DNA of 64,000 bases from Streptomyces sp. SID13031 (GTDB lineage Bacteria; Actinomycetota; Actinomycetes; Propionibacteriales; Kribbellaceae): positions 496,001-560,000 of the forward strand of contig NZ_JAAGLV010000002.1 of the NCBI RefSeq assembly GCF_010548305.1. The letters are read 5' to 3'. The notes under the pieces were generated by a model. That model saw only the letters and a program-made list of their open reading frames with translations. It made no database searches and was not told the DNA's origin. The translations under genes and the position numbers were made by a program. Positions 1-9,167 of this stretch are shown here, piece after piece (within the stretch, counting starts at the first letter, position 1; every line of letters begins with the position of its first letter).

Positions 1-2
1 GG

Positions 3-293
3 ATGAGCGACCTGGCCGGCTTCGCCAACGGGTCGCTGTCCCGCTTGTCGCATGTCGTGAAGCGACTCGAGAAGCGCGGTTTCGTCGTACGGCGCCCAGA
101 TGCCGAGGATGGCCGGATCACGGTCGCCGAGCTCACCGGCGCCGGGTATGAGCAGGTGGTCGCGGCGGCGCCCGGACATGTCGCCGCCGTTCGCGAGTAT
201 GTGATCGATGCGCTCGCGCCCGAGCAGCTGGCGCAGCTCAAGGTGATCGGTGATCAGATCCACCGGAAGGTCGATCCGGGCAAGCCCTGCTGA
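3..293 (+). CDS. MarR-family transcriptional regulator, C-terminal part (cut by window edge)
   Basis: Seen: about 96 residues that read as the second half of a MarR winged-helix regulator. A recognition-helix stretch (GSLSRLSHVVKRLEKRGFV) is followed by the wing with RRPDAEDGR, the usual D-x-R wing tip, and then a helical dimerisation tail. The gene probably begins upstream of the window, because the first part of the fold is missing; the in-frame ATG at position 3 is likely internal. It would act as a cytoplasmic dimeric repressor. Its target cannot be told from here. The next gene on the same strand is a TetR regulator about 44 bases downstream. Confidence 0.8.
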   Translation: MSDLAGFANGSLSRLSHVVKRLEKRGFVVRRPDAEDGRITVAELTGAGYEQVVAAAPGHVAAVREYVIDALAPEQLAQLKVIGDQIHRKVDPGKPC

Positions 294-313
294 ATCGCCT
301 TGCCATGGTGCGA

Positions 314-321
314 ACGATCGT
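314..321. promoter_or_regulatory. possible TetR autoregulatory half-operator
   Basis: ACGATCGT is a perfect 8-base palindrome that sits 16 bases before the GTG start of the TetR gene. It resembles the core of many TetR/AcrR operators. It is short, so chance is possible. Confidence 0.3.
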
Positions 322-336
322 GCTTTTATTGGTGGC

Positions 337-933
337 GTGAGCAAAGGCGAGGAGACGCGGGCCGCAGTGCTGGAGGAGGCGGCCCGTCAGGTCAGCCTGG
401 CCGGGCTCGGCGCGCTCACCATCGGCGTGCTCGCGGAGGCGACCGGGCTGTCCAAGAGCGGGCTGTTCGGGCACTTCCGGTCCAAGGAGCAGTTGCAGGT
501 CGCGGTGATCGACTGGGCCGGCGAGCTGTTCGCCGAGCGGGTGCTGCGGCCGGCGCTGAAGCTGCCTCGCGGTGAGCCGCGGTTGCGCGAGCTCTTCGAT
601 CGCAAGCTGCGCTGGGACAACGGCGATCTCGCCTTGCCCGGTGGATGTTTCTTCACGAGCGTCTCGGCCGAGCTGGACGACGCTCCGGCCGGTCCGGTCC
701 GCGATCGGGTGGTGCGGATCGAGCGCGACTACATCGACACCATCTCCACCGTCTTCCGGACCGGGATCAGTGAGGGACAGTTCCGCGCCGACGCGGATCC
801 CGAGCAATATGCCTTCGACATCCGCGGTGTGCTGATGTCGTACCACCTGGCCAGCCGGTTGCTGGCCGACCCCAAGGCCGAGGACCGGGCGCGCACGGCG
901 TTCGACGCGCTGCTCCAGGCCGCCAAACTCTGA
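337..933 (+). CDS. TetR/AcrR-family transcriptional regulator
   Basis: A 198-residue regulator. The N-terminal helix-turn-helix is clear: about 12 residues into the protein it reads AAVLEEAARQVSLAGLG, then GVLAEATGLSKSGLFGHF with the typical Y/F-x-HF end of the recognition helix. A TetR C-terminal ligand-binding domain of the YcdC/TetR_C type follows (a GGCFFTSVSAELDD segment). I chose the GTG at 337 because the reading frame upstream of it (from 250) overlaps the preceding MarR gene and has no regulator-like residues, and GGTGG lies just before the GTG. It ends 27 bases before a hydrolase gene that it may control. Confidence 0.85.
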   Translation: MSKGEETRAAVLEEAARQVSLAGLGALTIGVLAEATGLSKSGLFGHFRSKEQLQVAVIDWAGELFAERVLRPALKLPRGEPRLRELFDRKLRWDNGDLALPGGCFFTSVSAELDDAPAGPVRDRVVRIERDYIDTISTVFRTGISEGQFRADADPEQYAFDIRGVLMSYHLASRLLADPKAEDRARTAFDALLQAAKL

Positions 934-960
934 AGATCCTTTCCCCTGTCAGGAGTGGCG

Positions 961-1908
961 ATGTCGGCAAAGAAAAGCACGAACGGTCGGTCTCAAAAAA
1001 GACAGCAGCAGCTCTTCAGGCTGTTCGAGCGGGTCGCGCCCGCGCTGGGCGGGAAGCTGCTGGACTCGATCTGGTTCCGCCTGCCGCAGGTGTCCGACAA
1101 GGCGAGGCGGCTGCGGGTGGAGCTGCCCGAGGCGACGCAACTCGAGCTGCCCTTCGAGAACGGCGTCATCCGCGGGCGCAGCTGGAGCGCCACCGGGCGC
1201 AGCCCGGCCGACGGCCCGACGGTGTACCTCGTCCACGGCTGGGGTGGTTGGGGGCTCCAGCTCGCCGCCTTCATCCCGCCGCTGCTCGACGCAGGCTTCC
1301 AGGTCATCGCTTTCGACGCGCCGAGCCACGGGGAGTCCGCGCCCGGTCGTGAAGGCGCTCAGCGGTCGAACCTGCCGGAGTTGGCTGATGCCTTCCAGGC
1401 TGTCGTCGCTGCCTACGGACCGGCGTACGGGGTGATCGCGCACTCGCTGGGCGCGCCCGCGGTGACGCTGGCGCTGCGCGACGGGTTCAGCGCGCGGCGG
1501 ATCGTGTTCCTCGCGACGGCCACCGACTTCCGTGACGGGTTGGATCAGTACCAGGCGCATCTCGGCTTCGGGCCGCGGATCCGGGCGAGCTTCCTGCGGC
1601 GCTTCACCCGCAAGTTCGGCCCGATGGAGAGCTTCGCGGTGACGCCGATGATCGATGCGCTCGTCGAGGAGCGCGAACTGCCCGCCCTGCAGGTGTTCCA
1701 CGATCGCTCTGATCGCGAGACGGCTGCCGCCGGCAGCGTGCGGCTCGTCGAACTCTGGCCAGGTGCTCGACTCCGCCTCACCGACGGCCTCGGTCACAAC
1801 CGGATCCTCCGGGACCCGGCGGTAGTCAGCGCGACCGCTGCCTTCTTATCCACAGAGCGGGCGGTCGGTGCCGGCGAGCAGGCGGTACAGGAGACAATGC
1901 AGGGGTGA
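961..1908 (+). CDS. alpha/beta hydrolase
   Basis: A 315-residue cytoplasmic hydrolase. Oxyanion-loop motif HGWGG follows a strand (TVYLVHGWGG), and the nucleophile elbow is AHSLG (G-x-S-x-G variant A-H-S-L-G) in the segment GVIAHSLGAPAV. A late GHNR supplies the likely catalytic His and an Asp occurs in FHDRSDRE. The ATG at 961 is preferred over an in-frame GTG at 955 because AGGAG at 951-955 is correctly spaced for 961. The stop overlaps the next gene (dapC) as GTGA, so the two are translationally coupled, although no shared pathway is evident. Substrate unknown. Confidence 0.85.
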   Translation: MSAKKSTNGRSQKRQQQLFRLFERVAPALGGKLLDSIWFRLPQVSDKARRLRVELPEATQLELPFENGVIRGRSWSATGRSPADGPTVYLVHGWGGWGLQLAAFIPPLLDAGFQVIAFDAPSHGESAPGREGAQRSNLPELADAFQAVVAAYGPAYGVIAHSLGAPAVTLALRDGFSARRIVFLATATDFRDGLDQYQAHLGFGPRIRASFLRRFTRKFGPMESFAVTPMIDALVEERELPALQVFHDRSDRETAAAGSVRLVELWPGARLRLTDGLGHNRILRDPAVVSATAAFLSTERAVGAGEQAVQETMQG

Positions 1909-3011
1909 CCTTCGCACCCACCTCCAGTCGTCTGCCCGACTTCCCCTGGGACAAGCTCGCCCCGTTCAAGCAGAAGGCGGCAGCGCATCCCGACGGCATC
2001 GTCGACCTGTCGATCGGTAGTCCGGTCGATCCGGTGCCGGAGCTGGTGAAGAAGGCGCTGGCCGACGCGGCCGATGCACCGGCGTATCCGACGACCATCG
2101 GTACGACGGCCGCCCGCCAGTCTGCCGTCGACTGGCTGGCCCGGCGGCTGGACGTGCCGAACGTCGACCCGCAGACCGGCATCCTCCCGGTGATCGGCAC
2201 CAAGGAGCTGATCATGCTGCTGCCGACGCTGCTCGGCATCGGCGCCGGTGACACCGTGCTCATCCCCGACCTGGCCTACCCGACGTACGAGGCCGGCGCG
2301 GCGCTCGCTCGCGCGACGAGCGTGCCGGTCGCCGACCCTACGCAGTACGACGGCCCGGTGCGGGTCGCCTACCTCAACTCCCCGCGCAACCCGTCCGGCC
2401 AGATCACTCCGGCCGACGAGCTGCGTACTGCGGTCGAGTGGGCCAGGGCGAACGACGTACTGCTCGTGAGCGACGAGTGCTACGCGGAGTTCGGCTGGGA
2501 CTCGGTGCCCGTGTCGGTACTGCACCCAGACGTGTGCGGCGGCAGCTTCGACAACCTGCTCGCGGTGCACTCCCTCTCCAAGCGCTCCAACCTGGCCGGC
2601 TACCGCGCCGGCTTCGTCGCGGGTGACCAGGCAGTGGTCGCCGAGTTGCTGGCAGTCCGCAAGCACGCGGGCCTGATGGTGCCGTCGCCGATCCAGGCCG
2701 CGATGGCCGCCGCCTTCGCCGACGACACCCACGTGGACGAGCAGCGCGCCCGGTACCTCCGCCGCCGGACCGTACTGCGGGAGGCGCTCACTGCTGCCGG
2801 CTGGGAGATCACCCTGTCGAACGGCGGCCTCTACCTCTGGGCCTCGCACCCGTCGTATGACGCCTACGAGTCCGTTGCGGCTCTGGCCGATCGCGGCATT
2901 CTCGTGGCGCCGGGAGCCTTCTACGGCACGGCGGGCGAGCGGCACGTGCGGGTCGCGCTGACCGGAACCGACGAGCGGATCGACGCCGCCGTCAAGAGAT
3001 TGCACGAATAG
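1905..3011 (+). CDS. dapC: succinyldiaminopimelate aminotransferase (DapC type)
   Basis: A 368-residue class I/II PLP aminotransferase. Its N-terminus (LPDFPWDKLAPFKQKA) and the segment VDLSIGSPVDPVPELV are typical of the actinobacterial succinyldiaminopimelate transaminase, which makes N-succinyl-L,L-diaminopimelate precursors for lysine and peptidoglycan. PLP features: the YLNSPRNPSG loop, SDECYAEFGW, and the Schiff-base lysine in HSLSKRSNLAG about residue 225, followed by the YRAGF arginine segment. It starts with a GTG that overlaps the stop of the upstream hydrolase. In many actinobacteria dapC follows the ferredoxin gene fdxA; here it does not, which is a mild oddity. Confidence 0.88.
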   Translation: MTFAPTSSRLPDFPWDKLAPFKQKAAAHPDGIVDLSIGSPVDPVPELVKKALADAADAPAYPTTIGTTAARQSAVDWLARRLDVPNVDPQTGILPVIGTKELIMLLPTLLGIGAGDTVLIPDLAYPTYEAGAALARATSVPVADPTQYDGPVRVAYLNSPRNPSGQITPADELRTAVEWARANDVLLVSDECYAEFGWDSVPVSVLHPDVCGGSFDNLLAVHSLSKRSNLAGYRAGFVAGDQAVVAELLAVRKHAGLMVPSPIQAAMAAAFADDTHVDEQRARYLRRRTVLREALTAAGWEITLSNGGLYLWASHPSYDAYESVAALADRGILVAPGAFYGTAGERHVRVALTGTDERIDAAVKRLHE

Positions 3012-3112
3012 TCGAACATTTTGGGTCAGTTGTGACGTCTTCCTGGGTACAAGCCTCTTAGTAGGTGAGAGGAGGGCTGGGGTGGCCCTCCCGATGTGGG
3101 GAGGACTGACCC

Positions 3113-4450
3113 ATGAAGCCTCGCGCTTTGGGATCGGCTGCTGTGGTGGCGGCGCTTTGCCTAGGACTGGCGCCGACGACCGCCACGGCAACGGAGACGC
3201 CGCCACCGACTCCACCGGCCGCAGTGATCAGTACTCCGCCCGCGGTCACCACGCCGGCCCCGGCTGAGCCACCGCCGACGCCGACGCCGACACCTACGCC
3301 CACCCCGACGGTCACGCCCGGGATGCTGCCGATCACGCTGAACCAGCCGGCCGCCACCTGGGAGGACCGCCCGATCACCTTCACGGGCCGGCTCGAGACG
3401 GGTCTGGTGCACTCGTACCTGACCCTGTGGGAGAAGCGGCCGACCGGCTGGGTGCTGCACGGCTCGACCCGTACGGTCGCCAACGGCGCGTACAAGTTCC
3501 TCTACACCGCCCCGAACCCCGGCGCCGCCACCTTCCGTGTGGTGATCGGCGCCAAGTTCCCGAGCACCGTCGGCAACACCCCGGACCGGATCGTCACGGT
3601 CCTCGACCGCAAGCTGGTGATGACCAAGCCGGCCGCGTCGTACATCGTGGTGACCGGCGTGAAGATGACCGGCAAGCTCACCCCGCCCGAGCCGGGCAAG
3701 AAGCTGGTCGGCCTGCAGGACCGCTACCACGGCAGATGGCGGACGCTGACGAGTGCGTGGATCGCGCCGAACGGGACATTCGCAGTGCCGGTGCCGGACA
3801 GCCTGCCTTCCACCAAGACCGTGCAGGTCGTCACGCTCAACGTCGCATCCACCGCGGTCGAGGCCTCCGCGTACGCCGTCATCACGATCAAGGCCCTGGT
3901 CAACGCCAAGGTGTCGCTCATCTCGGCGGCGTCGATCAACAAGACCTATCGGGCCGGCTGCCCGGTGAAGCCGTCGCAGTTGCGCTATCTCACCTTGAAC
4001 TACTGGGGTTTCGACGGACTCGTGCATCGCGGCGAGCTGGTCGTCCGGGACGCGGCGGTGGCGAAGATGATCACCGTCTGGACCGCGTCCTTCAACGCGA
4101 AGTTCCCGATCCGGCGGATGCAGCGGGTCGACCTGTTCGGCGGCAGCGACATCAAGGCGATGGCGGCCGACAACACCTCGGTCTTCAACTGCCGCCAGGT
4201 GACCGGCAACCCGTACGCGCTGTCCCCGCACTCGTACGGCTGGGCGATCGACATCAACACCGTGGAGAACCCGTACCTCGCGGCGAACAACGTCTGGTAC
4301 CCGTCGAACGGGCTCGCCTACCGCAACCGCACTGTCGTCCGTCCCGGCATGTTGTTCAGTACGAGCGTGCCGACGAAGTCGCTGCGCGCCGCGGGCTACT
4401 TCTGGGGCGCCGGTTGGCGTAAGCCCGACTACCAGCACTTCGAGCCCTGA
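3113..4450 (+). CDS. secreted M15-type D-Ala-D-Ala carboxypeptidase-like protein
   Basis: A 445-residue exported protein. It has a signal peptide (residues 1 to about 27, ending TATATE) and a Pro/Thr-rich linker of repeated TP dipeptides at about 45-70. Two immunoglobulin-like repeats of the kind that follow such linkers come next. The C-terminal domain (about 280-445) matches the peptidase M15_4 pattern: YRAGCPV, then SPHSYGWAIDINTVENPY (Zn ligands His and Asp), and YQHFEP (His ligand) at the end. It probably trims peptidoglycan stem peptides outside the membrane. It overlaps the following lipoprotein gene by one base, so the pair is co-translated. Confidence 0.82.
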   Translation: MKPRALGSAAVVAALCLGLAPTTATATETPPPTPPAAVISTPPAVTTPAPAEPPPTPTPTPTPTPTVTPGMLPITLNQPAATWEDRPITFTGRLETGLVHSYLTLWEKRPTGWVLHGSTRTVANGAYKFLYTAPNPGAATFRVVIGAKFPSTVGNTPDRIVTVLDRKLVMTKPAASYIVVTGVKMTGKLTPPEPGKKLVGLQDRYHGRWRTLTSAWIAPNGTFAVPVPDSLPSTKTVQVVTLNVASTAVEASAYAVITIKALVNAKVSLISAASINKTYRAGCPVKPSQLRYLTLNYWGFDGLVHRGELVVRDAAVAKMITVWTASFNAKFPIRRMQRVDLFGGSDIKAMAADNTSVFNCRQVTGNPYALSPHSYGWAIDINTVENPYLAANNVWYPSNGLAYRNRTVVRPGMLFSTSVPTKSLRAAGYFWGAGWRKPDYQHFEP

Positions 4451-5238
4451 TGAAAGCGCAGCTAGCGGCTGCTCGCCTGCTGGTCGCTGGGGTCGGGCTA
4501 CTGGCTGTCGTAGCCGGCTGCAGCTCCAGCCCAGCGGCAGGGCCGTCGTCGTCGCCGCCGACTACGGCTGCGTCGGCCGGAGGCACTGTCCCCATCCCGA
4601 CCAACACACTGAGCACAGTCGCGCCGACCGACGCCGCTCAGCCGCCAGAGCTCCCGGAGCAAGCAACAGCACCTCCACCCGCCGCGGCCGGCCCGGTGTC
4701 GTCCAAGAACCTCCCAGCTCCCGCCAAGCTCGGTACCGGCTGGAAGACCTACACGGACCCCGGTGGCGCCGAGGCCGGCTTCGTGGGCAACGAGACCTGG
4801 ACCCGCAGCCGTGCACCCCAGCAGGCTGCCTACGAGGCTCTCCCGGTCGGCTGCGGCAATCCGCTGCCGACTAGCTCCCTGCCGGTCCCGGAGCACGCAC
4901 TGCAGGGCTCCTACCTCACCGGCGCCGGCAAGCCGGCCACAGTCCTCGTACTGCGCTTCGCCGACGCAGGGCGGGCTAAGGGGTACTACGGCGGCTATCA
5001 GGCGCGGATGGCAGCCTGTGGAGCCAAGGGCAGCCTCCAGGTGAAGCAGCTCTGGTCGTCGTCGGAGGCGGCCGCGTCGGTGCGCTCCTACGAAGATGCT
5101 GAGTCCTTTGTCGAGGTTTCTGCGCTTAAGGGCTCTACCGTGGCCTTGTTGGCACAGTCCTCGACCACCCCCGACACCCAGGCTGCCTGGGCGCGGAGCG
5201 TCGTACCGGCGCTGGAGGCTGTGATCGATTTGCCGTAA
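4450..5238 (+). CDS. lipoprotein, sensor-domain-like
   Basis: A 262-residue predicted lipoprotein. The signal peptide ends in the lipobox VVAGC (Cys about 24), followed by a Ser/Thr/Pro-rich spacer to about residue 85. The folded part (about 90-262) has WKTYTDPGGAEAGFVGNETW, two cysteines and a C-terminal ALLAQ... segment. It resembles extracellular sensor domains found in actinobacterial lipoproteins, but I cannot name a family with confidence. It is translationally coupled to the M15 peptidase gene, so a cell-envelope role is likely. Confidence 0.7.
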   Translation: MKAQLAAARLLVAGVGLLAVVAGCSSSPAAGPSSSPPTTAASAGGTVPIPTNTLSTVAPTDAAQPPELPEQATAPPPAAAGPVSSKNLPAPAKLGTGWKTYTDPGGAEAGFVGNETWTRSRAPQQAAYEALPVGCGNPLPTSSLPVPEHALQGSYLTGAGKPATVLVLRFADAGRAKGYYGGYQARMAACGAKGSLQVKQLWSSSEAAASVRSYEDAESFVEVSALKGSTVALLAQSSTTPDTQAAWARSVVPALEAVIDLP

Positions 5239-5281
5239 AGATGTACTACCTTTCAGTATTTTTTGGACCTAAGCTCAGGAC

Positions 5282-6436
5282 ATGGCTGACTTCGACAGGT
5301 ACACGCGACTGACGGCTGAGCTGGAGCCGCCGTACGCGGTGGTCGACCTGGCCGCGTTCCGCCGCAACGCGGACGATCTGGTCCGCCGCGCCGCCGGTAC
5401 GCCGATCCGGGTGGCGTCCAAGTCGGTCCGGTGCCGCGCGCTGGTCAAGGCCGCGCTGGACCGCCCCGGGTTCCACGGCGTGATGAGCTATTCGCTGCCC
5501 GAGGCGATCTGGCTGGCCCGCGACGGTGTCGACGACATCCTGATGGGCTACCCGACCGTGCACCGGGCGGCGCTCAAGGAGCTGGCCGGCGATGCCGAGC
5601 TGGCATCGCGGATCACGCTGATGATCGACGACTTCGAGCAGCTTGCCTTCATCAAGTCGGTGACCGGCGGCGGTGAGCCGATCCGGGTCTGCCTCGACGT
5701 GGACGCGTCGCTGCGGATCTTCGGTCAGCATCTGGGCGTCCGCCGATCGCCGCTGCGCACACCTGAGCAGGTGATGGACCTGGCTCGCCGGGTGGTCGCC
5801 GATGACGCCTTCGAGCTGATCGGCGTGATGTTCTACGAGGCCCAGATCGCCGGGCTGCCGGACACCTCGCCCGCCGTCCGGCTGGTCAAGAAGCTGTCGG
5901 CCAATGAGCTGTCCGACCGCCGCGGCCTGGTCGTCGACGCGGTCAAGCAGGTCGCGCCGCTGCGACTCGTGAACTCCGGTGGTACCGGCAGTATCGAGGT
6001 CAGCAGTGCCGATCCGGCCGTCACCGAGGTCACCGCCGGGTCCGGCCTCTACGGCCCGACGCTCTTCGACAAGTACGACGTCTTCCAGCCGGAGCACGCG
6101 GTCGCGTACGCGCTCGGGGTGGTCCGCCGCCCGACGCCGCGGATCGCGACCCTCTTCGGCGGCGGTTACATCGCGTCCGGCCCGGCCAAGAAGTCCCGCC
6201 AGCCGTCGCCGAGCTGGCCGCTCGGCTTGAGTCTGCTCGGCACCGAAGGCGCGGGGGAGGTCCAGACACCCGTCGCCGGCGAGAACGCGCGCGGACTGAA
6301 GATCGGCGACCGGGTCTGGATGCGCTATGCCAAGGCGGGCGAGATGCTGGAACGATTCGACACACTGCACGCGATCGACGGCACCGAGCTGACCGAGCTC
6401 GTGACGTACCGGGGTGAGGGGAAGAACTTCGGATGA
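5282..6436 (+). CDS. PLP-dependent amino acid deaminase/aldolase (alanine-racemase fold)
   Basis: A 384-residue fold-type III PLP enzyme of the D-threonine aldolase / D-serine deaminase class. The N-terminal barrel has AVVDLAAFRRNADDL and the PLP lysine in IRVASKSVRC (about residue 44). A C-terminal beta domain contains GSGLYGPTLFDKYD and the metal-binding region near residues 335-375. It would cleave or deaminate a D- or beta-hydroxy amino acid. The next gene, an FAD-dependent oxidase, overlaps it as ATGA. This pairing suggests that the two act on the same compound or a sugar-like product. Substrate unknown. Confidence 0.82.
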   Translation: MADFDRYTRLTAELEPPYAVVDLAAFRRNADDLVRRAAGTPIRVASKSVRCRALVKAALDRPGFHGVMSYSLPEAIWLARDGVDDILMGYPTVHRAALKELAGDAELASRITLMIDDFEQLAFIKSVTGGGEPIRVCLDVDASLRIFGQHLGVRRSPLRTPEQVMDLARRVVADDAFELIGVMFYEAQIAGLPDTSPAVRLVKKLSANELSDRRGLVVDAVKQVAPLRLVNSGGTGSIEVSSADPAVTEVTAGSGLYGPTLFDKYDVFQPEHAVAYALGVVRRPTPRIATLFGGGYIASGPAKKSRQPSPSWPLGLSLLGTEGAGEVQTPVAGENARGLKIGDRVWMRYAKAGEMLERFDTLHAIDGTELTELVTYRGEGKNFG

Positions 6437-7734
6437 GCACCTGGCGCAACTGGGCCGGTACCGAGTCGGCGACCGGCGTGGAGCTCCTGCGGCCGTCCTC
6501 GGTCGACGAGGTCGCGGCGATGGTCAAGACGGCGGCCGAGCAGGGCAAGCAGCTCAAGGCGGTCGGCTCCGGCCACTCCTTCACCGGTTGTTCGGTACCT
6601 GAGCAGGTGATGGTCCGGCTCGACGGGCTCGCCTCGATCACGAGTGCCGACCAGGCGTCCGGCCGGGTGACACTGGGCGCGGGGACGGGGCTGGCCAAGC
6701 TCAACGCCGGGCTCGCGTCGTTCGACCTGGCGATGGCCAACCTCGGCGACATCGACAAGCAGACCATCGCCGGAGCGATCTCGACCGGCACGCACGGTAC
6801 CGGCGCGAAGCTCGGTGGACTCGCGACGCAGATCGTCGGGCTCGAGCTCGTCACCGCCGACGGCTCGGTGCTGCACTGCTCGGCCGAGGAGAACCCGGAC
6901 GTCTTCAACGCCGCCCGCGTCTCGATCGGCTCGCTCGGCGTGATCACCGCGCTCACCCTGCAGACCGTACCGGCGTACCTTCTCCGCGCGCAGGAGATGC
7001 CGCTGCCGCTGGACGACGTCCTGGCCGGCTTCGATGAACTTGCCGATGGCAACGATCACTTCGAGTTCTACTGGTTCCCGCACACCGGCCTCGCGCTGAC
7101 CAAGCGGAACAACCGGGTCGCGGACGGCGTCGGCGCCTCGCCGGTGAGCCGGCTGCGCGGCTGGGTCGACGACGAGCTGCTGTCCAACCGCGTCTTCGAG
7201 CTGACCAACCGGTTGGTGACCCGGCGGCCAGGGCTGACGCCCCGGATCAACCAGTTGGCGTCGCGGGCATTGTCGGCGCGCGAGTACGTCGACTCGTCGT
7301 ACAAGGTGTTCTGTTCGGAGCGGAACGTGGTGTTCCGCGAGTCGGAGTACGCCGTACCGCGGGAGCACGTGGTCGAGGTCGTGCAGCAGTTGCGCGCGTG
7401 GGTCGAGCGGTCGGGGGAGCGGTTGCCGTTCCCGATCGAGGTCCGGGTCGCCGCTGCCGACGACATCTGGCTGTCGACGGCGTACGGGCGAGACACCGGG
7501 TACATCGCGATCCACCAGTACCACCGGCTCGCGCACGACAAGTACTTCGACGCGTTCGAGCAGATCGCGGGTGCGTTCGGCGGGCGGCCGCACTGGGGCA
7601 AGTTGCACACGCTCGGCGCCTCGGACTTCCGCGAGCGGTATCCACGGTTCGACGACTTCCTCGCTGTCCGTGACCGGCTCGATCCGCAGCGTGCGTTCGC
7701 GAACCCCTACACCCGGCAGGTCTTCGGATCCTGA
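6433..7734 (+). CDS. FAD-linked oxidase, D-arabinono-1,4-lactone oxidase / alditol oxidase family
   Basis: A 433-residue VAO-family flavoprotein. The FAD_binding_4 domain carries VGSGHSFTGCS, whose His is in the position of the covalent flavin histidine of this family. GAISTGTHGTG follows, then the C-terminal ALO domain (FEFYWFPHTG; KYFDAFEQI; HWGKLHTL near the end). It would oxidise a sugar lactone or polyol with O2. It is coupled by an ATGA overlap to the upstream PLP enzyme. The choice between lactone oxidase and alditol oxidase cannot be made from sequence reading alone. Confidence 0.87.
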   Translation: MSTWRNWAGTESATGVELLRPSSVDEVAAMVKTAAEQGKQLKAVGSGHSFTGCSVPEQVMVRLDGLASITSADQASGRVTLGAGTGLAKLNAGLASFDLAMANLGDIDKQTIAGAISTGTHGTGAKLGGLATQIVGLELVTADGSVLHCSAEENPDVFNAARVSIGSLGVITALTLQTVPAYLLRAQEMPLPLDDVLAGFDELADGNDHFEFYWFPHTGLALTKRNNRVADGVGASPVSRLRGWVDDELLSNRVFELTNRLVTRRPGLTPRINQLASRALSAREYVDSSYKVFCSERNVVFRESEYAVPREHVVEVVQQLRAWVERSGERLPFPIEVRVAAADDIWLSTAYGRDTGYIAIHQYHRLAHDKYFDAFEQIAGAFGGRPHWGKLHTLGASDFRERYPRFDDFLAVRDRLDPQRAFANPYTRQVFGS

Positions 7735-7810
7735 GGTTCTTCTGGGCTTGATCCGGTCTTCCGGGGCAAAGCGTTACCCCGTGGAGCCGTCGCGGTCGTA
7801 GCCTTTCGCC

Positions 7811-8533
7811 ATGACTGCACCGGAGCCGCTCGAAGCGTTGCCCGAGGACTGGACCAAGGCCCTCGCAGTTGTCGCCCACCCCGACGACCTGGAGTTCGGC
7901 GCGGCTGCGGCCATCGCGCGCTGGACCGGGCAGGGCAAGGAGATCATCTACGTCCTGCTCACTTCGGGCGAGGCGGGGATCGACGGTGTCGCGCCGGCCG
8001 AGTGCGGGCCGCTGCGGGAGGCCGAGCAGATCGAGTCGGCCCGGATCGTCGGCGTCTCGGTGGTGGAGTTCCTCGGCCAGCCCGACGGCACAATCGAGTA
8101 CGACGTGGCGCTGCGCCGGCTGATCGCGGGCGTCATCCGGCGGTACCAGCCGGAGATCGTCATCACGAACAACTTCCACGACACCTGGGACGGCGACGCG
8201 ATACTGAACCAGGCCGACCACATCAACACCGGCAGGGCGACTCTGGACGCCGTCCGGGATGCCGCGAACCGGTGGATCTTCCCCGACGACGGCGAGCGCT
8301 GGGGCGGCGTCCGGCAGGTGTGGGCGGGTGGCTCACCGACCAGCAAGCACGCCGTCGACACGACCGGCACCTTCGAGGTCGGCGTCGACTCGCTGAAGGC
8401 GCACAAGGCTTATATCGACGGGCTGAACTGGCCGCACTTCGATGCCTCCGAGTTCCTGGAAGGGATCAGTCGCGCCCACGGCACCCGGCTCGGTACGACG
8501 TACGCGGCGGCTTTCGAGGTGTTCACCGTCTGA
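7811..8533 (+). CDS. PIG-L (LmbE-like) deacetylase
   Basis: A 240-residue Zn-dependent N-acetyl deacetylase of the PIG-L family. The AHPDDLEFG motif near residue 24 supplies the metal and catalytic residues. The third ligand should lie in the NQADHINTG segment. In actinobacteria this family includes MshB and Mca of mycothiol metabolism and deacetylases of glycosylated natural products. No mycothiol gene lies nearby, so the substrate is open. It stands alone, followed by a probable terminator at 8542-8561. Confidence 0.85.
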   Translation: MTAPEPLEALPEDWTKALAVVAHPDDLEFGAAAAIARWTGQGKEIIYVLLTSGEAGIDGVAPAECGPLREAEQIESARIVGVSVVEFLGQPDGTIEYDVALRRLIAGVIRRYQPEIVITNNFHDTWDGDAILNQADHINTGRATLDAVRDAANRWIFPDDGERWGGVRQVWAGGSPTSKHAVDTTGTFEVGVDSLKAHKAYIDGLNWPHFDASEFLEGISRAHGTRLGTTYAAAFEVFTV

Positions 8534-8541
8534 TGCTGTGA

Positions 8542-8561
8542 GCCGGTGACATTGCACCGGC
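8542..8561 (+). terminator. probable terminator after the PIG-L gene
   Basis: GCCGGTG and CACCGGC form a perfect 7-bp stem with the loop ACATTG, nine bases after the PIG-L stop. There is no strong T-run, which is common in GC-rich actinobacteria. Confidence 0.5.
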
Positions 8562-8660
8562 CTCTGCTCCGTGGGCAGCCCCGTCCGGCGGCTTCCGGAG
8601 TACCGAATTGAACCAGCCACTCACCCCGTGCGTATCTACGGAGAGGGCGGCTGCGTCCTG

Positions 8661-9074
8661 TCAGTCTTTGGGGAGATCGAGTGAGGCGTTCAAGTGCGGC
8701 GGATTGGGCAGCGGGTTGCGGGGTTCACGGTCCCCGCTGAGGTCGGGACCGGGCGGGTTGCCGGGGCCGGTCCAGGAGCGGACCAGGACAGGTCCCTTGC
8801 GGGACAACCGGAGCAGGTCGAGTTGCAGGACCTGGCTGGCCGGGATGCCGAGCTGGGCGAGCGTCCGGTTCGCCATCAGCGCCGCCTGGTCCTGCTTCCG
8901 CGGGCTGAACTTGTGCTGCAGAACGAGCGCGACCCGGCCGTCGGGCAGGTCCTCGATCCGGCAAAGGTGCATGCCGTTGTCGAGGCGCCCGGAGAGCATG
9001 GCCAGGGTGAAGTAGGCGGACGTGGACTGGTGCTGGTCGACGGCGGCGCGGGCGATCACTTCGTAGCGAGCCAT
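8661..9074 (-). CDS. conserved-looking hypothetical protein
   Basis: A 137-residue protein that I do not recognise. It begins MARYEVIARAAVDQHQS and reads like a small antiparallel alpha/beta domain, with RIEDLPDGRVALVLQHKF and LLRLSRKGPVLVRSW, ending in a Pro-rich tail. A longer frame to 9227 exists, but its upstream part is not protein-like, so I chose the ATG at 9074. It stands alone on this strand. It is divergent from the small membrane protein, whose start lies 93 bases away. Confidence 0.6.
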   Translation of the reverse strand: MARYEVIARAAVDQHQSTSAYFTLAMLSGRLDNGMHLCRIEDLPDGRVALVLQHKFSPRKQDQAALMANRTLAQLGIPASQVLQLDLLRLSRKGPVLVRSWTGPGNPPGPDLSGDREPRNPLPNPPHLNASLDLPKD

Positions 9075-9167
9075 GTTCCGATCATGCGTCGGCAGCCGTC
9101 CGTTTTCCAGCGATCGGTCGGGCAGGTGCCAGACTCGAACAGGCGGGCCCAGCCGACTGAGGAGGCG

